Of a stretch of 64,000 nucleotides of DNA, positions 7,990 to 16,420 are shown one piece after another. This DNA comes from JAPUME01 sp027294185 (GTDB taxonomy: Bacteria > Acidobacteriota > Terriglobia > UBA7540 > JAPUME01). The stretch lies in contig CAUVWZ020000001.1 of assembly GCA_963555835.3 (NCBI GenBank), positions 496,001 to 560,000 on the forward strand, given 5' to 3'. Position 1 is the first letter of the stretch; every line of letters begins with the position of its first letter. The translations under genes and the position numbers were made by a program. The notes under the pieces were generated by a model. It searched no databases and was not told where the DNA came from. It worked only from the letters and a program-made list of their open reading frames with translations.

Positions 7990-9191
7990 TTTTTCCCGTG
8001 GTCAAGATTCCGAACATCAAGAGGGCAGCGCTTACGATCCTCCTGGCGTTGATCGTAGGGGCAGGAATCCTGGTTCTGACGGGACGTCCTGATTCCCACA
8101 GCCCGGCCCTCGCTGCGTTGAGGGAACCGCCCGGTCCGGGCGCGGCCCTTCACGAGTGGCCGATGTTTCGCGGGAACCCCGAAAGAACCGGCGTGACTCG
8201 GGAACGGCTGCCGCTGCCGCTTGATCTTCAATGGAGTTATGACGCGGGCGAGGCCATCGAATCATCTGCGGCCATCTCTCGGGGCACGGTCTTCGTCGGC
8301 GCCCTCGACGGCACGTTTCACGCCGTCGATCTTCAGACGGGAAAGGGGAAATGGAAATTCCAGGCCGGGACCGGAATCAGCTCCTCGCCCTGCGTTTCAG
8401 AGGGGAGCGTCTATTTCGGCGATGAGGAAGGCGCCTTTTACGCGCTGGAAGCCGCAACCGGAAAACTCCGCTGGAAGTTTCAGACGGAGGCGGAAATCAT
8501 GTCCTCCCCGAGCTGCACGGGAGGACAAATCCTTTTCGGCTCCTACGACAGCAATCTCTACGCCCTCAGCAGCCGTGACGGCGCCCTTCTGTGGAAATTC
8601 CAGACGGAAGGCAGAGTGCATGCCAGCCCCGCCATCATCGATGGAAAGGTCCTGGTAACCGGATGCGATGGGTACGTGCGGATTCTGGATATTTCGAGCG
8701 GGCGCGAGGTGAGCCGCTTCGAGATCGGCGACTACATGGGAGCCACCCCGGCGCTTGACGGCGACCGGCTCTTTGTCGGCACCTTCGGCAATCAGGTCTA
8801 TTGCATCAACTGGAAGCAGGAAAAACCCGTCTGGCAGTACGAATATTCCGAGAGGCGGTTTCCCTTTTACTCCTCCGCCGCGCTCACGGAAAAAATCATG
8901 ATTTTGGGTGGCCGCGACAGAGTGGTCCACGCTCTCGACCGGCGCACTGGAGAAGAACTCTGGACTTTTCGGGCCAAGGGACGCGTCGATTCCTCACCCC
9001 TCGTATCGGGGGACACTCTGTTCGTCGGCTCTCACGACGGCAATCTTTACGCGCTCCATATCGAAACCGGACAATTGCAGTGGAGCTTCACCGCAGGAGG
9101 CGGATTGATCGCCTCTCCCGCGGCGGCAAGCGGACGTCTGGTCGTCGGGTCCCGGGACGGACAGCTTTACTGTTTTGGGTCGAAAGGTTGA
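7986..9191 (+). CDS. PQQ-like beta-propeller protein, membrane-anchored or secreted
   Basis: A 401-residue propeller with an N-terminal hydrophobic segment (ALTILLALIVGAGILVLTG, about residues 14-32) that may be a signal or an uncleaved anchor. The entry motif EWPMFRGNPERTG is at about 57, followed by very regular blades (FVGALDGTFHAVDLQTGKG, YFGDEEGAFYALEAATGKL, LFGSYDSNLYALSSRDGA). It is the most regular BamB-like propeller in the window. The TTG at 7986 overlaps the stop of the alcohol dehydrogenase (TTGA); GTG 7998 is an alternative start. The position inside the enzyme genes suggests it acts with them, but the job is unknown. Confidence 0.85.
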   Translation: MIFPVVKIPNIKRAALTILLALIVGAGILVLTGRPDSHSPALAALREPPGPGAALHEWPMFRGNPERTGVTRERLPLPLDLQWSYDAGEAIESSAAISRGTVFVGALDGTFHAVDLQTGKGKWKFQAGTGISSSPCVSEGSVYFGDEEGAFYALEAATGKLRWKFQTEAEIMSSPSCTGGQILFGSYDSNLYALSSRDGALLWKFQTEGRVHASPAIIDGKVLVTGCDGYVRILDISSGREVSRFEIGDYMGATPALDGDRLFVGTFGNQVYCINWKQEKPVWQYEYSERRFPFYSSAALTEKIMILGGRDRVVHALDRRTGEELWTFRAKGRVDSSPLVSGDTLFVGSHDGNLYALHIETGQLQWSFTAGGGLIASPAAASGRLVVGSRDGQLYCFGSKG

Positions 9192-9201
9192 TAATCTCAT
9201 T

Positions 9202-10572
9202 ATGGCTGGCGAATTACCCATCATTAACCAGAACGGCCGCCACAGCGAAACTGCGGGAGTGAACCCGGCCTCGTCTTCGGGAACTACCGAGGTCGGAAGC
9301 TACTTCGTCTCAAACTACCCGCCGTTTTCACTTTGGAAGGACTCGAACCTGCCCCAGGTCCACGAAGTGCTGAACCGGCCGCCGCAAACCGATACGCCTC
9401 TGGGACTCTATCTCCACCTTCCCTTTTGCCGAAAGCAATGCAAGTTCTGCTATTTTCGGGTTTACACGGATAAGAACGCGAGCGACGTGGAATCCTACGT
9501 CAAGGCTCTGGCAAGGGAAGTGAAACTTTACAGCTCTCTTCCGGCCATTGCTTCCAGACGGTTTCGATTCGTCTACTTCGGTGGCGGAACTCCCTCTTTC
9601 CTCAGCTCGCGGCAACTTCGCTTCCTCGTCGAACGGCTGCGGCGTCACATCGGCTGGGACGATGCCGAAGAAGTCACTTTTGAATGTGAACCCGGCACGC
9701 TGACACTCGACAAACTGAAAACGCTCAAATCGATCGGCATCACACGATTGAGTCTGGGAATAGAAAACTTCAATGACGAAGTCCTCCGTGAAAACGGCCG
9801 CGCCCACCTCTCAGCGGAAGTGTTTCGGGCCTACGAGTGGGCCCGGCAGGTGGGATTCCCCCAGATCAATATCGATCTGATCGCCGGAATGGTGGGAGAA
9901 ACCTGGGAGAATTGGCGAAACTGCACCCAACAGGCAATCGAGTTGGACGCCGACAATGTGACCATCTACCAGATGGAGCTGCCCTTCAACACGGTCTTTT
10001 CGCAGGATATGAAGGCGACAGGCAATTCTTCACCCGTTGCGGACTGGGAAACCAAGCGCGCCTGGGTGGACCATGCCTTTACGGAGTTGGAAAACGCCGG
10101 ATACCAAATCTCAAGCGCCTACACGCTTGACAAGAAGTCAAACCGCGCCCGCTTCGTCTATCGCGACAGTCTCTGGCACGGGGCCGATATGATCGGAACC
10201 GGAGTTGCTTCCTTCAGCCACCTCGGCGGAGTCCATTTTCAAAACCAGGACAGCTTCGAAAGTTACCTCAGAAGCCTCGCGAAAAAAGAGCTGCCCCTCC
10301 ATCGAGCTCTTAAGGCTACCCCCAGGCAGCGCCTGATTCGAGAAATGATCCTGCAGATGAAATTGGGGAAGCTGGATGCGGCCTACTTCCGCAAGAAATT
10401 CGGCGCGGAGATCCTCTCCGAGTTCAGGCCGGCTTTCGAACACCTCAAAGAGCAAAGTCTCCTGACTCTTAAGGGGGATGAGATCCGGCTGACTCGAGCG
10501 GGGTTGCTGAGGATTGACGAGATGCTCTCCCACTTCTTCGAACCTGAACACAGGGGGGCTCGTTACACTTAA
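9202..10572 (+). CDS. HemN-like radical SAM protein
   Basis: A 456-residue protein of the coproporphyrinogen III oxidase-like radical SAM family. LYLHLPFCRKQCKFCYF carries the CxxxCxxC cluster motif that binds a 4Fe-4S cluster and SAM. YFGGGTPSFLS (GGTP), RLSLGIENFNDEVL, INIDLIAGMVGETWENW and the C-terminal HemN domain follow. The residue after the third Cys is Tyr-Phe: the extra cysteine of true HemN (CxxxCxxCxC) is missing, so heme synthesis is unlikely and another SAM-dependent reaction is more probable. ATG 9202 is chosen, 10 bases after the propeller stop; an in-frame TTG at 9175 would overlap it. The partner flavoprotein is 135 bases downstream. Confidence 0.85.
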   Translation: MAGELPIINQNGRHSETAGVNPASSSGTTEVGSYFVSNYPPFSLWKDSNLPQVHEVLNRPPQTDTPLGLYLHLPFCRKQCKFCYFRVYTDKNASDVESYVKALAREVKLYSSLPAIASRRFRFVYFGGGTPSFLSSRQLRFLVERLRRHIGWDDAEEVTFECEPGTLTLDKLKTLKSIGITRLSLGIENFNDEVLRENGRAHLSAEVFRAYEWARQVGFPQINIDLIAGMVGETWENWRNCTQQAIELDADNVTIYQMELPFNTVFSQDMKATGNSSPVADWETKRAWVDHAFTELENAGYQISSAYTLDKKSNRARFVYRDSLWHGADMIGTGVASFSHLGGVHFQNQDSFESYLRSLAKKELPLHRALKATPRQRLIREMILQMKLGKLDAAYFRKKFGAEILSEFRPAFEHLKEQSLLTLKGDEIRLTRAGLLRIDEMLSHFFEPEHRGARYT

Positions 10573-10707
10573 CGGAACCGGCATCCCTCCGAAGCCCGGC
10601 CCTTTCCCCGTCATCCCTGAATTTCGAGTGAGCCGTAATTCCACAGGAGGAGAGAATCGATTCGGTCTGCCTGGTGTGGGGACCGAAACGGACCGTCAAA
10701 TTCGACC

Positions 10708-12009
10708 ATGGGCTCGAATCAGGAAGCGGCTCCAAAACAGGATGTCATTGTCATGGGCGGCGGCCCGGCCGGCTCAACAACGGCCACCTTGCTCGCGCAG
10801 AAGGGCCTGCGCGTGCTGTTGCTCGAAAAGAGCCGCTTCCCGCGCTTCCATATCGGCGAATCGCTGATGCCGGAAACCTACTGGCCTCTCAAACGTCTGG
10901 GAGTGCTCGACAAGATGAAGGCCAGCGCCTTTCCTCGCAAGCATTCCGTGCAGTTCGTCTCCACCTCCGGCAAGGAGTCGCATCCCTTCTATTTCTCCGA
11001 GACCAACCCGCATGAAAGCTCGGTTACCTGGCAGGTGCTGCGCAGCCAGTTTGACGAGATGTTGTTGAACAATGCCCGCGAACATGGCGTGGACGTTCGC
11101 GAAGAGATGAATGTGGAAGAAGTTCTCTTCGAAGGCTCGCAGGCGGTGGGTGTCGTCGCCCGTCCCCGCGGAGGAAAAACCGAGAATCACTACGCGAAGG
11201 TCATCGTCGATGCGACCGGGTTGAATGCATTCCTCTCCAAGAAGCTCAAGATTCGACACCCCGACCCCCGGCTGAAAAAGGTGGCGATCTTCGCCCACTT
11301 CGAAGGCGGCCGGCGCGATCCGGGGATTGACGAGGGAGCGACGCTGGTTCTCCATACGCCGGACGGCGAGGGATGGATCTGGTACATTCCGCTGCCGGAG
11401 AACCGCATCAGCGCAGGGATTGTCGGCCCTCCGGAGAAGCTGTTCGCCCGGCCAGGCCAGGCGGAAGCGACTCTGAATGAATCCATCGAACAGTGCGCCG
11501 GGGTCCGACATCGTCTGGAATCGGCGAAAAGAGTATCGGAAATCTATACCACCAGCGATTTTTCCTTCCAGTCCACTCGCTGCGCCGGAGACGGTTGGGT
11601 GCTGGTCGGTGACGCCTTTTCTTTTCTGGACCCGATCTATTCCTCCGGCGTATTCCTGGCTCTGAAGTCGGGCGAGCTTGCCGCAGACACGATCGGAGAA
11701 GCCTGCGAGAAAGGGGACTTTTCCGCCGGCCAGCTCTCCAGGTTCGGGTCCACCCTATCAACCGGCATGAAGGCAATCCGCAGGCTGATTTACGCTTTTT
11801 ATACCAGAGAGTTCCATTTCGGACGGTTCGTCCGGAAATTCCCTCAGCACCGGAAGAGAATGATCGACATCCTGGTCGGTAACGTGTTTACCGATAACAT
11901 GTCTGATCTGTTTGAATCCCTGGAACAGATGTGCCCCCTTCACGAAACGCTCCCCCCGGAGGACAAGAAAACTTCAGCGGTCGAAGTTCGGAGGAATCAG
12001 GCATCATGA
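10708..12009 (+). CDS. FAD-dependent oxidoreductase, halogenase/geranylgeranyl-reductase-like
   Basis: A 433-residue single-component flavoprotein. MGGGPAGSTTATLLAQKG (about 12-29) is the FAD-binding dinucleotide fold, FPRFHIGESLMPETY is the conserved second motif and GDAFSFLDPIYSSGVFLALKSG is the third FAD motif. GWIWYIP at about 222-228 fits the WxWxIP signature of flavin-dependent halogenases, although non-halogenating relatives also carry it. Possible reactions are halogenation, hydroxylation or double-bond reduction of a small molecule or a carrier-bound acyl group. The stop overlaps the DUF3311 gene by ATGA, so it is translated in one unit with the transporter genes. The gene symbol is left open because the substrate is unknown. 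Confidence 0.8.
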   Translation: MGSNQEAAPKQDVIVMGGGPAGSTTATLLAQKGLRVLLLEKSRFPRFHIGESLMPETYWPLKRLGVLDKMKASAFPRKHSVQFVSTSGKESHPFYFSETNPHESSVTWQVLRSQFDEMLLNNAREHGVDVREEMNVEEVLFEGSQAVGVVARPRGGKTENHYAKVIVDATGLNAFLSKKLKIRHPDPRLKKVAIFAHFEGGRRDPGIDEGATLVLHTPDGEGWIWYIPLPENRISAGIVGPPEKLFARPGQAEATLNESIEQCAGVRHRLESAKRVSEIYTTSDFSFQSTRCAGDGWVLVGDAFSFLDPIYSSGVFLALKSGELAADTIGEACEKGDFSAGQLSRFGSTLSTGMKAIRRLIYAFYTREFHFGRFVRKFPQHRKRMIDILVGNVFTDNMSDLFESLEQMCPLHETLPPEDKKTSAVEVRRNQAS

Positions 12010-12230
12010 AAAAGACGCTCTCTTACGTCGGTCTCTTCGTCCTTTACTTTCTCCATCAGGATTTCTGGTTCTGGAACGACGGGACTCTGGTTTTCGGCGT
12101 GCTCCCCGTAGGCCTGCTCTATCATCTCGGTTTCTGTGTAGCTGCCTCCCTGCTCTTGCTGTCGCTGATCCGGAATGCCTGGCCGGACCACCTGCAGGTT
12201 CGAGAGGAAGGGGAGGACAGCAAAGAATGA
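12006..12230 (+). CDS. DUF3311-type small membrane protein, partner of symporter
   Basis: A 74-residue protein with two hydrophobic helices (about 6-22 and 33-58, GLLYHLGFCVAASLLLLSL) and a charged tail. Size, the FLHQDFWFWNDGTLVFGVLPVGLLYH-like core and position directly before a sodium:solute symporter match the DUF3311/YhdT-like accessory proteins that accompany such transporters. The ATG at 12006 overlaps the stop of the flavoprotein and its own stop overlaps the symporter ATG, both as ATGA. That strongly supports this start and a joint complex in the inner membrane. Confidence 0.8.
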   Translation: MKKTLSYVGLFVLYFLHQDFWFWNDGTLVFGVLPVGLLYHLGFCVAASLLLLSLIRNAWPDHLQVREEGEDSKE

Positions 12231-13756
12231 ACCTATCCCTTCTGATTATCATCATCTATCTCCTTCTCGTTCTTGGTCTGGGATTCTGGGCCAATCTGCT
12301 TCTCAAGAAGACCGGCGAGGACTACTTCGTCGCCAGCCGGACGATTGGCCCCTTTCTTCTGTTGATGTCGCTTTTCGGCACTAACATGACCACGTTCGCC
12401 ATTCTCGGCTCATCCGGTGAGGCCTACCACGAGGGGATCGGCGTTTTCGGCCTCATGGCCTCGATCTCCGCCCTGGTCATGCCCTGTATCTTCTTTTTCG
12501 TGGGGACCCGGGTCTGGGCCCTGGGTAAACGGTTCGGATACCTTACCCAGGTGCAGTACTTCCGCGAGCGATGGGGATCGGACCGGTTGGGGCTTTTGCT
12601 CTTCGCGGTGTTGATCGCCTTGCTGGTTCCCTATTTGTTGATCGGGGTGATGGCCGGAGGCATCATCATTCAAAATCTGACGGGCGGACCCGCCGAGGGA
12701 TTGCCGCAGTGGATCGGTTCGGTGGGCATCTCCGGCGTCGTCCTGGGATACGTTTTTCTGGGCGGTTTGCGCGGAACGGCGTGGGCGAATGCCTTTCAGA
12801 CTTTGGTCTTCATGACTCTCGGCGCTCTGGCTTTTTTCGCCGTCGTCAATGATCTGGGAGGACTTCGCACCGCGATGGGCGCGGTGGCTGAAAAATTCCC
12901 TCACCTTCTTCACCGCGCAGGCGATGGAGACGCTCACCCGGGCATGAGCCCCTGGTTGTTTCTCAGCTACACGTTCACGCCGCTTTCGGTCGGCATGTTC
13001 CCACACATGTTCATGCACTGGCTCACGGCGCGGCGGATGGAAACCTTTCGCACGACGCTCGTCTTCTATCCGTTCTGCATCGCCGCCGTATGGCTGCCTT
13101 CGGTGTTGTTGGGCGTGATCGCCACAGCCGACCCCGCGATTCCTTTTCTGGAGGGGGCGCGGTCGAACAGTGTGCTGATTCTTTTGATTTCAAATCACGC
13201 CAGCCCTCTGCTGGCCGGGCTGCTGGGAGCGGGCGTGCTGGCGGCGGCCATGTCCTCGCTCGACTCGCAATTTCTTTCCGCCGGCACCATGTTTACACAC
13301 GACATCGTAATCCACTATAAATTCCATGACCGGTTGGATGAGAAGACTCAGGTAAGGCTCGGTCGCGCCTTTGTCTCCCTGATCGTAGTTATCACGCTCT
13401 TGTTGTCGTTTTTTACCGAGAGAAGCATTTTCAATCTGGCCGTTTGGTCCTTCGCCGGATTCGCAGGCCTGTTCCCGGTGATCGTGGCGGCACTGTTTTG
13501 GAAGCGGAGCACGCGATACGGCGCTCTTTCCTCCGTCCTGACCGTGGCAATCTTTTGGACCTATTTATTCCTTCAGGGTTGGGAGACGCGCGGCTACACG
13601 GTAGGCGGAACCGGTATCATGCCCGTCGCCGTCCTCGTTTTGGCCAGCGCGGTGGGAATGATCGTCGGGTCCCTTTTGAGCTCGCCTCCTTCGGATGCCA
13701 CTTTGAAGAAGTTCTTCCCTGGCGGGAAACCGAGCGCCGCGGAAGTGAAAACCTAG
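12227..13756 (+). CDS. Sodium:solute symporter family transporter
   Basis: A 509-residue polytopic inner-membrane protein with about 12-13 hydrophobic helices, beginning MNLSLLIIIIYLLLVLGLG. The DYFVASRTIGPFLLLMSLFGTNM segment (about 30-52) is the typical SSS first-helix loop. GVLAAAMSSLDSQFLSAGTMFTHDI (about 335-360) is the conserved SSS helix with serines near the sodium site. It imports a small solute, such as a carboxylate, amino acid or sugar, with sodium. The ATG at 12227 lies in an ATGA overlap with the DUF3311 gene. An in-frame extension upstream is open but overlaps two genes and is rejected. Confidence 0.9.
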   Translation: MNLSLLIIIIYLLLVLGLGFWANLLLKKTGEDYFVASRTIGPFLLLMSLFGTNMTTFAILGSSGEAYHEGIGVFGLMASISALVMPCIFFFVGTRVWALGKRFGYLTQVQYFRERWGSDRLGLLLFAVLIALLVPYLLIGVMAGGIIIQNLTGGPAEGLPQWIGSVGISGVVLGYVFLGGLRGTAWANAFQTLVFMTLGALAFFAVVNDLGGLRTAMGAVAEKFPHLLHRAGDGDAHPGMSPWLFLSYTFTPLSVGMFPHMFMHWLTARRMETFRTTLVFYPFCIAAVWLPSVLLGVIATADPAIPFLEGARSNSVLILLISNHASPLLAGLLGAGVLAAAMSSLDSQFLSAGTMFTHDIVIHYKFHDRLDEKTQVRLGRAFVSLIVVITLLLSFFTERSIFNLAVWSFAGFAGLFPVIVAALFWKRSTRYGALSSVLTVAIFWTYLFLQGWETRGYTVGGTGIMPVAVLVLASAVGMIVGSLLSSPPSDATLKKFFPGGKPSAAEVKT

Positions 13757-13770
13757 CCCGATCTCTTTCC

Positions 13771-15057
13771 ATGAGAATCGTCTACATTACGGCCGGGGCT
13801 GGGGGGATGTATTGCGGGAACTGCCTGCGGGATAACACGCTGGCAGCCACCCTCATCCGCCAGGGCCACGATGTCACTTTAGTCCCCCTCTACACCCCCA
13901 TTCGCACCGACGAGAACGATGTCAGTCTCGACCGGGTATTCTACGGCGGCCTGAACGTCTATCTGCAACAGCGGCTCTCTCTGTTTCGCCACACGCCGCG
14001 CCTCCTCGACGGAGTTCTGGACGCGCCCGGTCTGCTCCGATGGATTTCGCGTTTCGCCATTGACACCGACCCCCACCTGCTCGGCGCGCTCACGCTTTCC
14101 GTGCTTGAGGGGGAAGAGGGCCGTCAACAAAAAGAACTTCGCCGGTTGACCGAATGGCTCGGGCGAAAACCTCAACCCCAGTTGGTGCATCTCACCAATT
14201 CGCTTCTGGCAGGACTGGCACGGAAAATCAAATCCTCCCTGAACGTTCCGGTTCTCTGCGCCCTGCAGGGCGAAGATGTTTTCCTCGAGGGGCTGCCGGA
14301 GCCCTATCGGGGGAAAGCCCTGGAAGTCTTACGAACGCGGGCCGCAGACATTGACGCTTTCATCGCTCCCAGCCGTACCTACGCCGACCGTATGGCCGGA
14401 TTTCTGGATGTTCCTCGCAAACGCATCCACGTTGTCTACCCGGGGCTCGAACTGGATGGACACGGCGAGGCGAAAGCGAATCCAGGCGGTGATTTCACCA
14501 TCGGCTATATGGCGCGAATCGGCCCCGATAAGGGCCTGCACACCCTGGTCGATGCTTTTCGCATTCTTCGCCAGTCAGAAAATTCGCCGCGCTGCCGCTT
14601 GCGTGTGGCAGGTTATCTGGGCAAGGAGAACCTCCCCTATTTCGAGAAGCTCCAGGCAAGAATCCGCGCATGGGGCCTGGCGGAAGATTTTGAATATATC
14701 GGCTCTATTGACCGCAAGAGGAAAATCGACTTTATTCAGGAGTTGGATGCGCTTTCGGTGCCCACCGCCTACGCCGCGCCCAAGGGTCTCTACGTGCTGG
14801 AAGCGTGGGCGAACGGTGTGCCGGTCGTCGAGCCGCGGCATGGATCCTTTCCCGAGTTTATTGAGACGAGCGGCGGCGGACTCCTCTTCGAGCCGGGGAA
14901 CGCCGAAGACCTGGCCGCCGGTCTTCGCCGCCTGATCGAAGATCGCGCCTACGCCGCCGAGCTCGGGCAAAAAGGCAGAGCCGCTGTTCAAAAAGTTTTT
15001 AACGCGGAAACCATGGCCAGGGAAACTGCGGCCATTTATTCTCAATACATTTCGTGA
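13771..15057 (+). CDS. Glycosyltransferase family 4 protein
   Basis: A 428-residue GT-B fold glycosyltransferase. The N-terminal half opens MRIVYITAGAGGMYCGNCLRD. The donor half includes FTIGYMARIGPDKGLHTLVDAF (about 245-266), the DALSVPTAYAAPKGLYVLEAWANGVPVV nucleotide-sugar pocket (about 325-352) and GLLFEPGNAEDLA. The E-x7-E-like pattern (EAWANGVPVVEP) is the retaining GT4 signature. It transfers a sugar from a nucleotide donor to an unknown acceptor at the cytoplasmic face. The ATG at 13771 comes 14 bases after the symporter stop. A longer open frame upstream lies inside the symporter and is not used. Confidence 0.88.
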   Translation: MRIVYITAGAGGMYCGNCLRDNTLAATLIRQGHDVTLVPLYTPIRTDENDVSLDRVFYGGLNVYLQQRLSLFRHTPRLLDGVLDAPGLLRWISRFAIDTDPHLLGALTLSVLEGEEGRQQKELRRLTEWLGRKPQPQLVHLTNSLLAGLARKIKSSLNVPVLCALQGEDVFLEGLPEPYRGKALEVLRTRAADIDAFIAPSRTYADRMAGFLDVPRKRIHVVYPGLELDGHGEAKANPGGDFTIGYMARIGPDKGLHTLVDAFRILRQSENSPRCRLRVAGYLGKENLPYFEKLQARIRAWGLAEDFEYIGSIDRKRKIDFIQELDALSVPTAYAAPKGLYVLEAWANGVPVVEPRHGSFPEFIETSGGGLLFEPGNAEDLAAGLRRLIEDRAYAAELGQKGRAAVQKVFNAETMARETAAIYSQYIS

Positions 15058-15088
15058 TCTTCCAGCGCATTATATAAAGTGAAAGCGA

Positions 15089-15589
15089 ATGGCCTACGAA
15101 TTCAGAACCAAAAGACGTGTTGAGTTCGCCGAGACGGATATGGCCGGCATCATTCACTTCACGAGCCTGTTCCGCTACATGGAAGAGACCGAGCACGCCT
15201 TCTTCCGGTCTCTAGGTTTGAGCATTGTGACCCGTCACAAAGGGCAGAAAATCGGCTGGCCGCGGGTGGCGACGTCGTGCGAATTTTTCCGGCCTGTCGT
15301 CTTCGAGGATGAAGTCGATATCCATCTCTGGGTAAGCCGGAAAGGAAAATCCTCCCTCACGCACAGCTTTGCCTTTTACAAGGATGATACTTTAATCGCC
15401 CGCGGCCAATCCACCTCTGTCTGCTGCGCCCAGGAAGGTCCTCGCTCGCTCCGTCGCATTCCGATACCCCCATTTATCAGTAAGAAGATCGAAGCGGCGC
15501 CCTTCGCCGGCGACCCCGCCCCCAGGCCAGGGCCTCGTCGGAAACAGACGAAACGATTAATGCAGCCAGGAAGAAAGAATTCAAAATGA
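15089..15589 (+). CDS. Acyl-CoA thioesterase, 4HBT hotdog family
   Basis: A 166-residue hotdog-fold protein of usual length for YbgC/4-hydroxybenzoyl-CoA thioesterases. VEFAETDMAGIIHFTSLFRYMEETEH (about 10-35) contains the catalytic aspartate of the family (TDMAG) followed by the long hotdog helix. VVFEDEVDIHLWVSRKGKSS is the following strand pair. It hydrolyses acyl-CoA or aryl-CoA thioesters in the cytoplasm. It starts 31 bases after the glycosyltransferase on the same strand, possibly closing that operon. The tail from about 135 is basic and proline-rich, probably disordered. Confidence 0.88.
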   Translation: MAYEFRTKRRVEFAETDMAGIIHFTSLFRYMEETEHAFFRSLGLSIVTRHKGQKIGWPRVATSCEFFRPVVFEDEVDIHLWVSRKGKSSLTHSFAFYKDDTLIARGQSTSVCCAQEGPRSLRRIPIPPFISKKIEAAPFAGDPAPRPGPRRKQTKRLMQPGRKNSK

Positions 15590-15666
15590 CTTCCTCCCTA
15601 ATTTATTCTGGATGCTTACCAAGCGGTGACAAGGTAGAAGTGGCAATCCGGGAACGGGACGATTAG

Positions 15667-16371
15667 ATGAGAGTGATTTTTGAGGGCCAGGGACTCTCGG
15701 TGCGAGGACTCCGCAAGGAGTACGCGACGCGGGGCGACCCGCTGGTCGTCCTGCAGAATGTCTCCCTGGAACTTGCTCCCGGGGAGGCCATGGCCATCAT
15801 GGGGCCGTCGGGGTCAGGCAAGAGCACCCTGCTCCACTTGCTGGGGACGCTTGAGAGTCCCACCGCGGGGACCATTTCCATTCACGGGAAGAACCCTTTT
15901 GAATTCTCGGAAGCCGAGCTCGCAGTTTTCAGAAATCGTGAAATCGGGCTCGTGTTTCAGGATCATCACCTGCTGCCGCAGTGTTCCGCGCTGGAGAACA
16001 TCCTGATTCCCACCCTGGGACCCGGACCGCCTGGGGAGAACGCCGAAAGCCCGGAAGCCCGGGCCATGAGTCTGCTCGATCGCGTGGGCCTTGCGAAGCG
16101 TCGCGATTACCGCCCGGCGGAGCTTTCCGGCGGCGAGCGGCAGCGCGTGGCGCTGGCCCGGTCGCTTGTGAACCGTCCCCGCCTGATCCTCGCCGATGAA
16201 CCTACGGGCAACCTGGACCGCGTGAATGCCCAGGCGGTGGCAGACCTTTTGCTGGAGCTTCACAGGGAAGAGGAAACTATTCTTGTGGTTGTAACTCACA
16301 GCCTGAATCTGGCGAATCGATTTCCCCGTAGGGCGGAGATGCTGGACGGTTCTCTTCGAGATATGAACTGA
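15667..16371 (+). CDS. ABC transporter ATP-binding protein (MacB/LolD type)
   Basis: A 234-residue nucleotide-binding subunit. Walker A is GPSGSGKST (about 45-53), the Q-loop is GLVFQDHHLLPQ, the signature is LSGGERQRVALARSL and Walker B LILADEPTGNLD, with the H-loop in VVVTHS. These are hallmarks of the MacB/LolD/FtsE subgroup, which works with FtsX-type permeases. The large permease follows 49 bases downstream on the same strand, so the pair forms one transporter. It probably moves lipoproteins, peptides or lipids to the cell envelope rather than importing a solute. ATG 15667 directly follows a stop at 15664. Confidence 0.92.
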   Translation: MRVIFEGQGLSVRGLRKEYATRGDPLVVLQNVSLELAPGEAMAIMGPSGSGKSTLLHLLGTLESPTAGTISIHGKNPFEFSEAELAVFRNREIGLVFQDHHLLPQCSALENILIPTLGPGPPGENAESPEARAMSLLDRVGLAKRRDYRPAELSGGERQRVALARSLVNRPRLILADEPTGNLDRVNAQAVADLLLELHREEETILVVVTHSLNLANRFPRRAEMLDGSLRDMN

Positions 16372-16420
16372 CTTGCACGCTTCACACCTTTACGACGGTT
16401 GATGCCGTTGGCTTGAGAAT

